Positions 34,524 through 45,433 of a DNA stretch of 64,000 nt are shown here, piece by piece. How positions within the stretch are numbered: position 1 is the first letter of the stretch; each line of letters begins with the position of its first letter. Source of the stretch: Ceriagrion tenellum (lineage: Eukaryota; Arthropoda; Insecta; Odonata; Coenagrionidae); the NCBI GenBank assembly GCA_963169105.1, contig OY720636.1, positions 150,408,500 to 150,472,499 of the forward strand, written 5' to 3'. Position numbers and translations under genes: made by a program. A model generated the notes under the pieces. It was not told the DNA's origin, made no database searches, and was given only the letters and a program-made list of their open reading frames with translations.

Positions 34524-35038
34524 TAGTGCTGTGCGAATCAGGGATTTTCATTTCGAATCCAACCGAATTGAATCTCCCAAAAGATATTTCGAATTGAATC
34601 GAAACGAACTTTATTTTTAATTTTCGTTAGTGAATCGAATAACCCTAAAAAATTTGCTTGCAAATCGAATTCGGATCTAAATAAAATGAAAAAGCTTATG
34701 TGCAACTAAATTGTATGTATAAAATGTGTAATAAAGATTTCCACAATATTTCAGGGCCTTACATTAGCTTATATTTCTCTAGTGGCACAAAAAATAGCAC
34801 AGAATAACATGTGGTCGTTTAAATTTTCGTTTCGTGTGAGGAAAACATCGTCTAAACGGACGGCGCACCATTTTTGGAATGAGCGCCAAGTTTGAATGCA
34901 TGCAACGATTCGAAGACAAATCTATCAGATTTGGATATTTCAAATCATTCGGTTTCGAAGCATCCCGATTCGCTGGTAAATCGAATCAAGTCAATTCGAG
35001 TCGATTCGAATCGATTTTGAATCATTTGCACAGCTCTA
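34524..35038. mobile_element. hAT-type MITE (TAG-GCTGTGC-AAT ends)
   Basis: The left end TAGTGCTGTGCGAATC pairs with the right end (reverse complement TAGAGCTGTGCAAATGATTC). TTCGAATC/GATTCGAA words are repeated inside both ends. The flanks TTCTTATG (34516-34523) and GTCTCACG (35039-35046) share 5 of 8 bases, compatible with an aged 8-bp duplication. No ORF with a domain is present in the 515 bp. Confidence 0.75.
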
Positions 35039-35049
35039 GTCTCACGTCT

Positions 35050-36175
35050 CTCATTATGCAGGCAAAATAGAATATGTTGAATGGATGAAGCGTTAGATCG
35101 CGTTTCTTCTGCCTTTAAAAGGCTTCAATGACAAATTTTTCATTTCAGTTACACATAGCCACGCTGTTCCTCCACATCCCTCCAGGCGTAGTCGAACGAT
35201 CAGCGAGTGGTGGCGATTCGATCCACTGGACAGATTTCTAACGGGTGAACCGAGGAGGAGGGGTGGGTCTTTGGACACGAGGGGGTGAGGGATAGGAGAA
35301 AGGCGGACCATGGACAATACATCTTTACCGGAAGTAGCCGCGTGACACTGCATAATGGGTTTATAGCTCGAACCGTTTGTATTACAAATGTTTCACTATT
35401 TCGCAAGCTATTTATTTATGTCTATTTATCATTGATTAATTATGTGCCGAATTTTCGGCAAAAATTTGGCCATTATTTCGCCGCGGACATTTTCGCTCGC
35501 GGACATGCGGTAGGGAGATATCAAAGTGCGCACTGTCGGCGATATTGCGCGTTGTCGGCGATATTGCGCGACAAGAACAAGGTCCTCTACTTTTATAGTG
35601 AATTCGCATCGGGCGTCCTCTTTTCGGAACTTTGTGGCAGTAGTGCTCCTCTACTCCGCCGTCTCAACCAATGGCTGGACGAACAGTTCCCCTACTACCC
35701 CCAACTCCTGCATCGGTCAGCTGACTCCCCTCAATTGCCGGCCGCATCGACACAGCGCAGCGCTCGCCCTCTTTGAACCTATCACCGGGGTAGGACGTAT
35801 CTCCTTGGTTCCAGTTGTGACTTGTGTTCGTATTGTATAGACCAAGTTAATGGTATTTAGCCTACGGGCTTGCTTTCTATTGTAATATTTGTGGTTATAT
35901 AAATGCTGTTACTTGAAGTTAACCAAACTGGATAAGGTTGTTGTTATTTTTCTCTCGTTTATTAGTCAATTCACTCGCGACGTCAAGTTTCAGTGGCTTG
36001 CGTTGCAATTAATGTTTGCGGTTTTATCCTCATGGAATCCAAACGCTGTTGACTGAATCCACTCGGAAACTCCTCAGAGGATTTCGTTTCAACGTTCACA
36101 TTTTTTACACCGACGGCAACGCGTGATTGTATATCCATACTTGGTCGTAGACATATGTTATGCACTATGACTCGG
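35050..36175. other. No gene recognised; possible solo-LTR-like segment
   Basis: 35440-35960 contains CpG-rich sequence with a repeated GTCGGCGATATTGCGCG word (two copies, 35535 and 35552). It is followed by GTTATATAAATGC near 35895 and AAATGG/TTAACC-type sequence, a layout that could be a solo LTR. I could not define TG...CA ends or a target duplication, so this stays a suggestion. Frames of up to 163 codons here lack domains. Confidence 0.25.
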
Positions 36176-36179
36176 GGAT

Positions 36180-36480
36180 TGAGTTGGTGTGGTGGCTAGA
36201 GTACTGGCTAACCATATGGGCGGTCAGGGTTTAAATCCCTGCAGAGGAGGATGTTTTTCAGAGGAAACCCGATCCCTACTTGAGTACCCTGTGGAGAGCA
36301 CTTCAAGCACAGTACTCCGTCTGTCGGATGAGACGTAAAGCCGCCGTCCCCTTGGTGCTTTTCGTTGAGAGCAGGCTAATGGCGACGCCGGGTTTCTATC
36401 CTCCCTTCCTCCCTTACCTATCCCATATGGCGCAAATGACCTTAGCTGTCGGTCACCTCCCAATATCCATTCCAGTCCAT
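36180..36480 (+). repeat. tRNA-derived SINE
   Basis: The head has an A-box-like GTGGCTAGAGTACTGG and a perfect T-arm/B box, CAGGG-TTTAAAT-CCCTG, at 36226-36242. The body follows with GTCGGATGAGACGTAAAGCCG, CCCCTTGGTGC and a CCTTACCTATCCC stretch. The GGATGAGACGT-AA-CCG core resembles a widely shared central domain of animal SINEs, recalled and not searched. No tRNA acceptor stem or usable anticodon is present, so this is not a functional tRNA gene. Confidence 0.65.
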
Positions 36481-36699
36481 TATGACATAAACAGATGCGG
36501 TATTCTCTGATACTCTGCTCTTTCCAAATTCCTTATGCACTCGCAACAGTCTGCGTACTGGTCCCCGACGATGATTTTCCCTCGTCATAAACAAACGTTT
36601 CGTTTACACAACTACGTATGTTATTTGATTTCATCGCCGCCATCATCGCTGCAAGCCATTAGTGCTCATAGTGTGACTCGCAACAATTAATAAGACGTT

Positions 36700-37310
36700 G
36701 AACTGAAAACGCGAACGAGATGAGATATTCGAGTGCCTTTTGGAAGAATATCAGTTTGGTGAGTAGAAAGGGGAGGGGGGAGATGTGGGGGTCGGTTGGC
36801 CTCCTTTGGAAGAATGAGATGAAAAGAGAGGGTGGGGGGGAGGAGGAGGAGAGGGGTGAGGGAGGGAAGGAAACACGGACAAGGGGAGAGAGAGAGAAAG
36901 AGAGAGGAAGACTGTGCGAAAAGGGTTTTTGTGATTTTTCCGCCGGGGGGGTGGTAGGTCGGTGGGGGAGTCGGGCTCGGAAACGAAGCGCCCCCCGAAT
37001 GGGAGGGTGGCGCCGTCGGCGGCGGGCGGGGGCGAGAGAGTGGGGGCGGTCCCTTTCTCACCGCCCCCTCGGTCTCTGCCCCTCCCTCTCCTTGCCCCCG
37101 GGGGCCAGCCTTCCTCCATCCCTCTCTTCCTTCCGTCGTCCGACTCGTAGAGAATGGTGGAAGCACTTTGCTCGAATCACAGGGGAAAGAGGGAGGTCTC
37201 TCTCTATTCTTCCCCCCCTTACTCCCCCAATCCCTCCCTACTTACCCCTCCCATCCTCCCTCCTCCCCCTTTGGAGGGTGACACTCCACTCCGCATTGCT
37301 GAATGTACAG
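36700..37310. other. GC-rich island switching from purine- to pyrimidine-rich
   Basis: 36760-36900 is GGA-rich and 37060-37280 is CCT-rich on the plus strand, meeting near 37000-37050. Because of this skew both strands are open over ~500 bp (frames of up to 198 codons), but the translations are Arg/Gly/Glu- or Pro/Ser-rich and contain no domain. Confidence 0.4.
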
Positions 37311-37859
37311 CGGTGACATTTTCGCCCGGGAGGTCGAATGTATTATTTCATGCGGTTCGAGCTGCTCCAGCCTCGGGCGTATTATCGCTCCATAAATTAT
37401 TTGTCGCTGTACACTTTGAGAGTAAGGTCCGAAGAATTGAGGGGCCTTGAATTCTGAGTTTGTGGGAAAAAGTTTTTTCTCGGGCTTCTCTTTGACATCG
37501 CTTTACGACAGTGTAATTTTCCCGCTCAGGGTATGGATTCTGGCGAAGGTCCTTGGAGATCCTTAATGCGTTCGAAGAAATGATGACGCTGCAATTTTCC
37601 CCGTTTTATTTCTCGCGACAATGGTTCGCTTTGTGTCGAAAGACTGCGGCAAAGGAATGTGCCTCGCAATGATGAAGCTCTCACTGTCGAAAATATTGTT
37701 TATTACTTATTAGATTACGAATTGGTCTATCGAATTACCACCCTGCGAGTCTTTTTCCATTCATTCTGAAGTGCCTCGCTGATATAGGTATAAATTAATT
37801 TTCAAATTATTTTGCACATTGGATTCTCCCATTCCTATATGACACAAATTTTCTCCAGC
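37311..37859. other. No feature recognised
   Basis: Unique DNA ahead of the LINE. No coding or repeat evidence. Confidence 0.3.
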
Positions 37860-40180
37860 GAAAATTCTCTGTAAATAACCTTAATATTCTCCCATTATCA
37901 TCAACTCATGCCACCCTGACTGCTTCAATGCGGATTGACTTAGCCATCACATCCAAAAGAGAAAAAATAATCCCACACGTTCAAATACCAGTACCTGGTA
38001 TCTCGTCTTATGACTTGATCTACCTTGTATATTCCGTGAAAAGTCCTAAATTCCAGCAGAATTTTATTCTCCGATGTAACGTTAGCGAGATAAATGATGA
38101 AGAATGAATAAAATTAGCATAAAAACCACCGTGGTCCTCAATTGAATTCACAGAGAAAGTAAACGATAAAGTTGAAATCTTGAATACTTTGATGATTTAC
38201 CTCTTAGACCAATTTTCCCCGGAAAAATTAATTTGTGTATCAAAGCCAAATGCACCATGGTTAAATAATGATATGAAAAAGTCAATGGCCGATTGTGACT
38301 CAGCCTTTAGGTCGTTTAAAAAATCTAACGATGCCACTTTCTTTATAAAATGTAAGCATCTCAGAAATAAAACGAAATAGCTCATAAGAAATGCAAAAAT
38401 CAAATTCTTTCTCTCAGCTGCTGCTTCTCAAGTCTCACTTTCTACTCTTTGGAAAAAACTCCATTCGGTTTGCATAGGGAAAGCTAAATACTTTACACTA
38501 CCACCTGACATCTCTTGATGACTTAAATATTAAATTCTCATAACCACCTAATCATGTCTCAAAAATACAAAAAAAGAACATTGCACACGTATTTCTCAAC
38601 AACAGATCATTGTAGAAACAATGCCATAAAACTAAAATTTTCCCCAATATCCCAACCACAAGTGTTCTTTTCGTTTAAACGAATCAAGTCAAAAGCTCAA
38701 GGCTCTGACGGAATCCCTTTAGATTTTGTCAAAAAATTGATCCCAATGATCTTGCCTTTATTCACCAACATTTTCAACGCATCGCTGTCCCAAGAACATT
38801 TTCTTAGTCAGTGGAAATGTTCTCTGGTCAAACCTATCCCACAGAAAACTGCTTCCTCCTAAAAGAATTTCGCCCAATTTCTTTTCTACCAATTTTTTGT
38901 ACATAAACAAGTAATAGAGTTCCCAAAGTTAAATAGAATTCTCGACCAATATCAATCGGGGTTTTGCCATATACACTACACTACTCTAGTACAACTACCA
39001 CTCTAGTAAAAATAACCGTTGATATTTGAAAATCAATGGATAGATTAGAGTTGTCAGTGCTCATTTTACTTGACTTCAGCAAAACCTTTGATTCAAATGA
39101 CAAAGATATCCTGGCAGCAAAAATACGGGGTGTGGGTTTTTCCTTGTCCTCGATCAACTGGATTGTGTCCTACCTCTCAGATCGGAAACAAGAGTTTGTT
39201 ACCAAGGAAATATCCTCCCAATGGGCCGAAGTATCACGTGGTGACCCTCACGGTTCTATACTCTGTCCTCTGTTATTCTGTCTTTACATCAAAAACTGCC
39301 CATCAGTACTAAAAAATTACAAGAATCGTCTATACGCTGACAATCTACAGATCTATTAACATTCAACTGTGGATTGTTTACATGAAAATATAAAGCGCAT
39401 CGACAATGATCTTGCTAGATTTAACACTCGGAGCAAAACAAACTTTTTTAACATAAACCCAAACAAGTCACAAGCCATTTTAATTGGATACCCAAGGATT
39501 CTTGCTCTCACTCAGGTAAAGAACTTCCGCCTATTAGTATTAACGGTGACCCTATACTATATTGCGAAGCTGTTAAAAATCTAGGGATATTGATTGACCC
39601 ACACTTGTGTTCTTCTCGTGTGAATAAGATTTGCAAAACTGTTAGTTAGTCACTATTTCCTCTACTCAAATTGAAATACGTAATTCCTTCATCCTCGAAG
39701 AAATAATTAGTATCCACGCTAATGATGCCACATTTTAATAGCGCTGACATAGTATATCTAGAGTAGTCTCAAGAACTATCAATGAAGCTTCAGCGCTAGC
39801 TAAATGCGTGTATCAGATTCATGTTTAATGTACAAAAATCAGATCACATAACTTAATATATAACTAAACTCTCTTGGCTAAAGCTTAGCGACAGACGCAA
39901 ACTTCATACACTCTCCCAATTGTATCCAATGTTAAACACAAAAACTCCTCTCTACCTAACGGACGATTTCAAAACACTGGATCAAGTCTACAAAACAAAT
40001 GCGCGAGGGAACAAAAAATTAGTTTCACCTCTTCATCGGATAGTCATTTACAGTACGTCATTCACTGTGACGGCCTGCCGTGAGTGGAATAACCTCAGTC
40101 AGACCTTACTGGAAGCTCCATCAATCGCATCTGTCAATAGGACGTTATATAAGACACTCCTTAAAGTACAACAATAAGAC
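37860..40180 (+). pseudogene. Degenerate LINE ORF2: endonuclease end plus reverse transcriptase
   Basis: Broken plus-strand frames carry, in order, RIDLAITS (end of the AP-type endonuclease, ~37930), APWLNNDMKKSMADCDSAF (~38245), KRIKSKAQGSDGIPLDFVKK (~38680) and VLILLDFSKTFDSND (~39060, first catalytic Asp). They continue with LSSINWIVSYLSDRKQEF (~39150), DPHGSILCPLLFCLYI (~39245) and RLYADNLQIY (~39330), then NIKRIDNDLARF and NPNKSQAILIGY. The catalytic YADD box has become YADN. Several stops are present, including long stretches after 39600. WNNLSQTL near 40085 marks the carboxy end. The layout is CR1/Jockey-like, but the element is a different, older family from the CR1 copies listed elsewhere. 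Confidence 0.8.
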
Positions 40181-40635
40181 ACCTCAGGATCAAATGTTCT
40201 TCTATATTTTCACTCCTATCTCCCTCCACAATTACTCTTTAATTTTATTGATAACATTCATTTCTTATTCCACGTTCAATAATGGACCATAATAGTTGTA
40301 ATGGATCAGTTCTAGGATTCTGATTAAGTTAAATAGGTTTTTTCAGTAGTGCTAAATATCTTAACATGAATTGTAGATACTAACCTCTCATACAATCTCC
40401 GGCATGATATACTCCTGCATGTCTTAGTACCTTGTAGTGCTATTTATTTGTCACATTAATAATATAAACCAGCAGTTATATCTTGAGCAGTATGCTGCAT
40501 GGTAGCATGCTCTTCTTCGTATCACTCTCCTAGTTTGTAGTCTGACTGCGTACCGTTGTCCTGACTGCTTTGGCCTGTGCCTGGCATTCCGGGGTACGCG
40601 CGCGGTTCTTATTGGACTGGGATGAGTGCTGCATG
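40181..40635. other. 3' flank of the LINE; no feature resolved
   Basis: May include the 3' UTR of the element above. 40500-40640 is GC-richer. No motif could be assigned. Confidence 0.3.
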
Positions 40636-40703
40636 CCTGGTGTGGAGTCACCCCGTGCCACACACCTTAGTGGTGGCTTGCACGGTATTTCGTAGATGCA
40701 GAT
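40636..40703 (+). mobile_element. Short CR1-type 3' tail
   Basis: GGTGTGGAGTCACCCCGTG, then CACACACCTTAGTGGTGGC and GCACGGTATTTCGTAGATGC. The sequence lines up with the terminal ~70 nt of the CR1 copies (CCCTGCCACACGCCCAAGTGG, then GGGTAGTATGTAGATG). It is a severely 5'-truncated insertion. Confidence 0.5.
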
Positions 40704-42885
40704 GAATCTTCCAGCTGTCTTGGCGTGAGCATGCTCGAGCGTGACGTAGAGGAAGCATCCGCGTCCAAACTGAGTATCTCGCCATGTGTGTGTGCTCGAG
40801 GTGCTGCGGCTATAAGATACTTTGGAGTACTGACTTCGAGAATCGGCCGTGCTTCGGAATCGGAAAATCGGAATCGGAAAAGAGGAGGTTCACTCGAGGT
40901 CTACTCGAGGCTCTTTTGAAGCATTCTTCGCCTCCACTCATTTCTCCCCCTCCTCCCCTCATGCGCGGGGCTATTGTCCTGATACCCCCTGCCACACGCC
41001 CGTGCGTGGGCGTGCCGGGTCATACGACGTAGCTGACCCCCAGCTATTGAATTGTTCCTCTCGCTCCAGTGAGGGATCTTCTACTTTTATTATCAGCCTT
41101 TCTTTATAGTCCCTGGAAACATCTCCTAAATTTTGTTATCTAGTGCTAATAGTCATTCCGTAATTATAACTAATCAATGATAATTAACAATAATGTTATA
41201 ATAATAACCAGACTTATTGACAGTATTGACGTAAGTTACATTTTTACGACTCAACTGCAGGCCTATTTTTCTCTTTGATATGCTCACCGATTGGAGGATA
41301 TATCCGACGAGTCGCCATTGTTCGCCAGTAAATCTTCGGTGGACGGTGCATTTGTTAAATTTTATGCTCTCGATGGCATAACAGTTGAGTTTTATTAAGC
41401 GTGAGCACTATACCGTTGGCTTAGAGGTCTCCCGTGTCTATATTCACCGGCAAATACGCGGCCGGATCCAGGAACGGTTATCGTCAGACTGCACTCTCAC
41501 AGTGGTTGTGCCCATCCAAATCTCAGCCCCTCGGCGCGAACAGAGGACAAACGCGAGTCGTCGACCGAGCTTGGTGCTTGATCACTCAGCAAGGGGATCC
41601 CTCCAGCGGGAGTAGGGTGCCTGAAGATGGCGGTCTTCGGCCATTTGGCGTGTCAGACTCTCAAAAGTTGGCATTGACCGGTCATTCTACACCCCTCTTC
41701 CATCATCCTCCGATATCGCTATCTCGGATCAAAGTCGCCCCGGCACAGTAAAATACCGCAGTCGTACCTTGAATAATTCATTGGAGATATTCGATCCCGG
41801 TACTGTTGTGATAGCGTGTGGCAATTGCCTAGGGGATACGTGCCTCAGTACTATAAAAGATAAAATGTTATCCTATTTTTTACAATGACATTAGAGCACA
41901 TAGCTGGAGAGTTAATTAGTCGAATTGCGGTCGCAGCCAGAGTCCAAAAAATTGTAAACTGTTTAATAATGTAATGTAAATTTTCCATGGTATTGCTGTA
42001 ACAGCACTGAACTAAATATTCATGATAAAATTTTCCCTGAAAAAAATATTTTGCTGAAAGATATCATGGATCAAAGTGGATAATTGAGCTCTACGCTGTA
42101 GGAATAATTAAAATAGTGGATGAAAAGTCGGTGGTAATCGCTCTCAGATGATTTTGACTGAATAATTTCCTTCAGCTTCTCTGTCAAACAGATGTTAGAG
42201 CGTAACTCTCTATCTGTACAATAATTCAAGGAATGAGAGTGATTAGAAAGCGCATGTCTTTAGGGCGTAGAATCGGCCGCGTGAATCTGACCGCTTAGCG
42301 GAATCTGAGTCAGTGAGTCTTCGTCTATCCAGCTGGGTCGCTTTTCATACGCCCTGATGTCCTTGCTCAGTTCACAACGTAACGGAGAAATTTTTTTCCA
42401 TTAGTTTCAGAACCCACGGACTGGGCAGTGCATTTCAAAACAGATTGATCGTATGGTTTGAGTGTGCTTGTGGAAAAATTAATTCGCTCTGGTTTGAACA
42501 AATTCGATCCCTATAAACGCTAAACATTCGACCGCAACCGTTACATGCTTTTGTCTCGAATAGCAAATTATCTGCTGACCATCGGGTACTAAGCCCGCGC
42601 CCATGGTTCCAATTGTTGTCGTCCGTGTGCGCTGCTGTGCTTCGATCATTTTTGCATTCAACATCTTATATGACATGATTTGGTTCTCTCCCGACGCACA
42701 ATGTTGATGAAAGGTTCTTGAGTTTTCCATCCGGTCAGGTATTGGTTTGCCAAGGGACCAATTCCTGACGTGGTGGAGAACCCGAGAAGACTCATTAATC
42801 TTAAATGGTAGACTCCCACTATTATTTTGGTGAGGTTTCCAGTCATTGCATTTAACAAATAATGTGGTACGAAGTCACTCGCGCG
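40704..42885. other. No gene; one further CR1-tail scrap at 40981-41035
   Basis: CCCCCTGCCACACGCCCGTG at 40985 followed by CGGGTCATACGACGTAG matches the CR1 tail. Otherwise the region is unique DNA. 41400-41740 is CpG-richer with frames that have no domain. Confidence 0.35.
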
Positions 42886-42889
42886 GGTG

Positions 42890-43216
42890 CATATACACCA
42901 GGGTTGAAATTCGCCATGAAAAAGTCATTTGACCGGAATTTAAACCCGGATCTCCCAATTGCCGGTCAGGTGTGTTAGCCAGTTACACCACCTAGCCATC
43001 CTTCTTCAAGGCGAATTGCGAGGGGGGTTTATGCGAACTAAATGTAGACTTGAGGCCTGAACATCTAGTTCGCATAAACCCCCCTCGAAATTTGCCTTGA
43101 AGGAAGCTGGCTTGGTGGTGTTTCTGGCTAATACACCTGACCGGCAATTGTGAGATCCGGGTTTGAATCCCGGTCAAATGATTTTGTCATGGCGAATTTC
43201 AACCCTGATATTGGTG
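42890..43216. repeat. Inverted pair of tRNA-derived SINEs forming a large palindrome
   Basis: A minus-strand SINE (about 43042 down to 42890) faces a plus-strand copy (43062-43216) around a ~20-30-bp spacer. Each contains GGTTTGAATCCC or its diverged partner GGTTTAAATTCC as the B box, preceded by CACCTGACCGGCAATTG, and followed by GGTCAAATGA, CATGGCGAATTTCAACCC. The inner ends are GTTCGCATAAACCCCCCTCG on both sides. The plus copy has a perfect T-arm, CCGGG-TTTGAAT-CCCGG. Arms of ~150 bp would fold into a long hairpin. Confidence 0.85.
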
Positions 43217-43219
43217 AGG

Positions 43220-44495
43220 GTTTTCTTTGATCCGGAGTTATTTGACTGTCGGAAGTCTTGGCGTGCACATTTTCGGAACCTGAGGCCATTCACCGACGGC
43301 CACGGAGCCGGTACGAATCCGTCAGATATCACGTCACACGCATAATTAAGGCCCAACATGGGGTCTATTCTGTATATCTTCGGAATTTCCGCGTCTCGAC
43401 AGTGACGACATTTTGACGTCAGAGCCACGTGAAATTCAAAGGGGAGCATTCGAAAGTTGAGATTTTTCGGGGAATTCGACGTCACATCCACGGATTTACC
43501 GAGGTTCGACCGCGTCTATTCCTTACAGAATAAGGCCCTAGGTCTGGAGCTGAGTGCACGAGGGAAAGGTGTCCTTCACGACGAGGAAGGGCAGAGAGTG
43601 AGGGGAGGCGAGTGTGCTCTCGAGGCTCTCGAGGGTAGGAAGAAGAATTGAAATCGGAAAAATGTTGGCCTTCGGAGAAAGTGGTCGGGGTGATTGTAAC
43701 TTTATAATACGGATCGGAGGAAAAAGGCCCCAGCAAAACTGGCGCCGCACTTGGGGAAATAAAGACGAGCATGGCGGGATCTGATTGGTGGGTTTGAGGT
43801 GAGTGGGATTAGAGATTGGCGCGCGGATATCGAGAGGGGAGGGTAGATTTGAGAGGTTTGATGAGGGGAAAGGTATTTAGAGGAGATGTAAGGGGAGAAG
43901 ATACAAAGGAACGAGGAGAGGAAAGGAAATGGGAGGGAAATGGAAGGAAATGCTTTAGGGCCGACGTTTCCTTTGACGTTTTCAGAATTTACTTTGACCC
44001 GGGCAAGACGCTCTACGTGGTCCCAATTGCGGTTCCGTCCCTGAAGCCTCCACTTCTCGTGCGTTTCTTTGAGAGCCAAGCAATACAACTTCGATTAACC
44101 TCTGATTCCCTACGGTACATCGAAGATTAAGGGACTCGTCGCACTGAGACCAGGCTTAGTGATATCCTCGCAAGGTTATGTCAAGCGTTGTGGATTAAAC
44201 CCAGTATTTATATCTTACTAGCCGGCAGCTAGCATGTTCACTCCGTGAGCAGGGGTGTGTACCCGCATGGGGTTAGTATCCTAGTCTAAAAATAGCTCCT
44301 TGGTGAAAATGTTTTTTTTTTCATTTACTGTTCTCTTTTGTTGTTTTTAAAGCCATTTGAATAGGAGAGCACTATGGTTTTTTTTGTTTCAACCTTTTCA
44401 CTCTTCCACTCTCCCTTTTGGCCTTTCTCCCTTGTCACTGTGTTTCCCAGCATCTGGTTGTTGCAACCATAACCCAAAAATATAACTTTCACCTT
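43220..44495. other. No gene recognised; purine-rich stretch
   Basis: 43820-43960 is GGAGA-rich on the plus strand. Frames of 96-128 codons on the minus strand across it are composition-driven. No domain and no repeat ends were found. Confidence 0.35.
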
Positions 44496-44499
44496 TTCA

Positions 44500-44668
44500 C
44501 GAAGGATAACCTAACACCCCCTGCCACATGCCCAAGCAGCCGCTCTTTTGAATCTTATTTAAACTAACTAAATACACTCCTTTTGATTCATGTCTCCATT
44601 TCATCTCCAAATAACTTACACATTTGCACGGCTGGCGACCAAACACTCCCTGCCACATGCCCAAGCTA
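44500..44668 (+). mobile_element. Two CR1-type 3' tails in tandem
   Basis: The first (44500-44546) reads AACCTAACACCCCCTGCCAC then ATGCCCAAGCAGCCGC. The second (44570-44668) reads TCCATTTCATCTCCAAATAA, GCACGGCTGGCGACCAAAC and CCCTGCCACATGCCCAAG. Both match the 3' UTR of the CR1 copies at 17.6 and 58.0 kb. Two truncated insertions lie head-to-tail, or one piece duplicated. Confidence 0.65.
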
Positions 44669-44800
44669 TAAAAATCCAAAACTGCAACCAAATCATGAAT
44701 ACAGAAATTCCACTTTCAACGCACTAAACCTCACTCTTCTAGCTCAAAAATTGACAGAGAAAGAAACAAAACGGATTCAGAATGACTGACACGCTACAAA

Positions 44801-44804
<4 letters not shown>

Positions 44805-44880
<76 letters not shown>
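44805..44880. repeat. (AT)n microsatellite
   Basis: An almost perfect run of AT dinucleotides about 76 bp long. The minus-strand frame of Tyr-Ile repeats across it is an artefact of the repeat. Confidence 0.98.
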
Positions 44881-44882
<2 letters not shown>

Positions 44883-45176
44883 CCATGGTGCAGTGATATA
44901 ATATATTTTTATGTAAAACATGGTTTTTGAACTCTAAACATCAAACTGGAAAAAATCAGAAAAATCAAAAATGATTTTGATCATCGAGATCGGGATAATT
45001 TTACATGAACTGGACCGAAAGTTTAATGAATTGTCGTGACCTCGCCCATAAATGGTTACAACCTCATGGCTATCACATACAAACTGTACTTGACATCACA
45101 TCTCCCATCACATTCAAAAGTTACCTAGATGTCTCTCGCAGGCCACGCTGTTTTCTCTTTTTTTCAATCTGATCTT
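44881..45176. other. No feature recognised
   Basis: Unique AT-rich sequence between the microsatellite and a CR1 tail. Confidence 0.3.
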
Positions 45177-45232
45177 CATCTACAGACTTACATTCGTGCC
45201 GCCGCAGAAGCGTGTGGCAGGGGGGGTTACCA
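45177..45232 (-). mobile_element. Short CR1-type 3' tail, minus strand
   Basis: CATCTACAGACTTACATTCG followed by GCCGCCGCAGAAGCGTGTGG and CAGGGGGG. The order matches the tails at 32.9 and 48.7 kb (CATCTACATA, GCCGCCACTT, GTGTGGCAGGGGG). Confidence 0.6.
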
Positions 45233-45433
45233 TCGACGGAAGGGGAAGGAAAAGGGCTGAGTATTAAGAGAGGACAGAGGTGAATTTTATGATAACCATG
45301 TGCCCTATGTTAGTGTCAGGCCGTTTTCGTTGTAATCACGAGTAATGAGTCGAAAGAAGAAACCATTGCACTTATCTGTCGGCGGTGTATCTCTTCTACT
45401 TTGTCGCTTCTTTCAGTTCAGTAGACATGGAGC

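Noticed and set aside
35440..35960. Solo LTR
   Set aside because: A TATA-like word and composition are suggestive, but no TG...CA boundaries or target duplication could be fixed.
36720..37316. 198-codon ORF (and opposite-strand frames)
   Set aside because: It is explained by a GGA-rich tract meeting a CCT-rich tract, with no domain.
43130..43180. Possible tRNA gene (perfect T-arm)
   Set aside because: No acceptor stem, and the same sequence is present in inverted orientation nearby, as expected for a SINE.
44739..44921. Tyr-Ile repeat ORF
   Set aside because: It is an artefact of the AT microsatellite.
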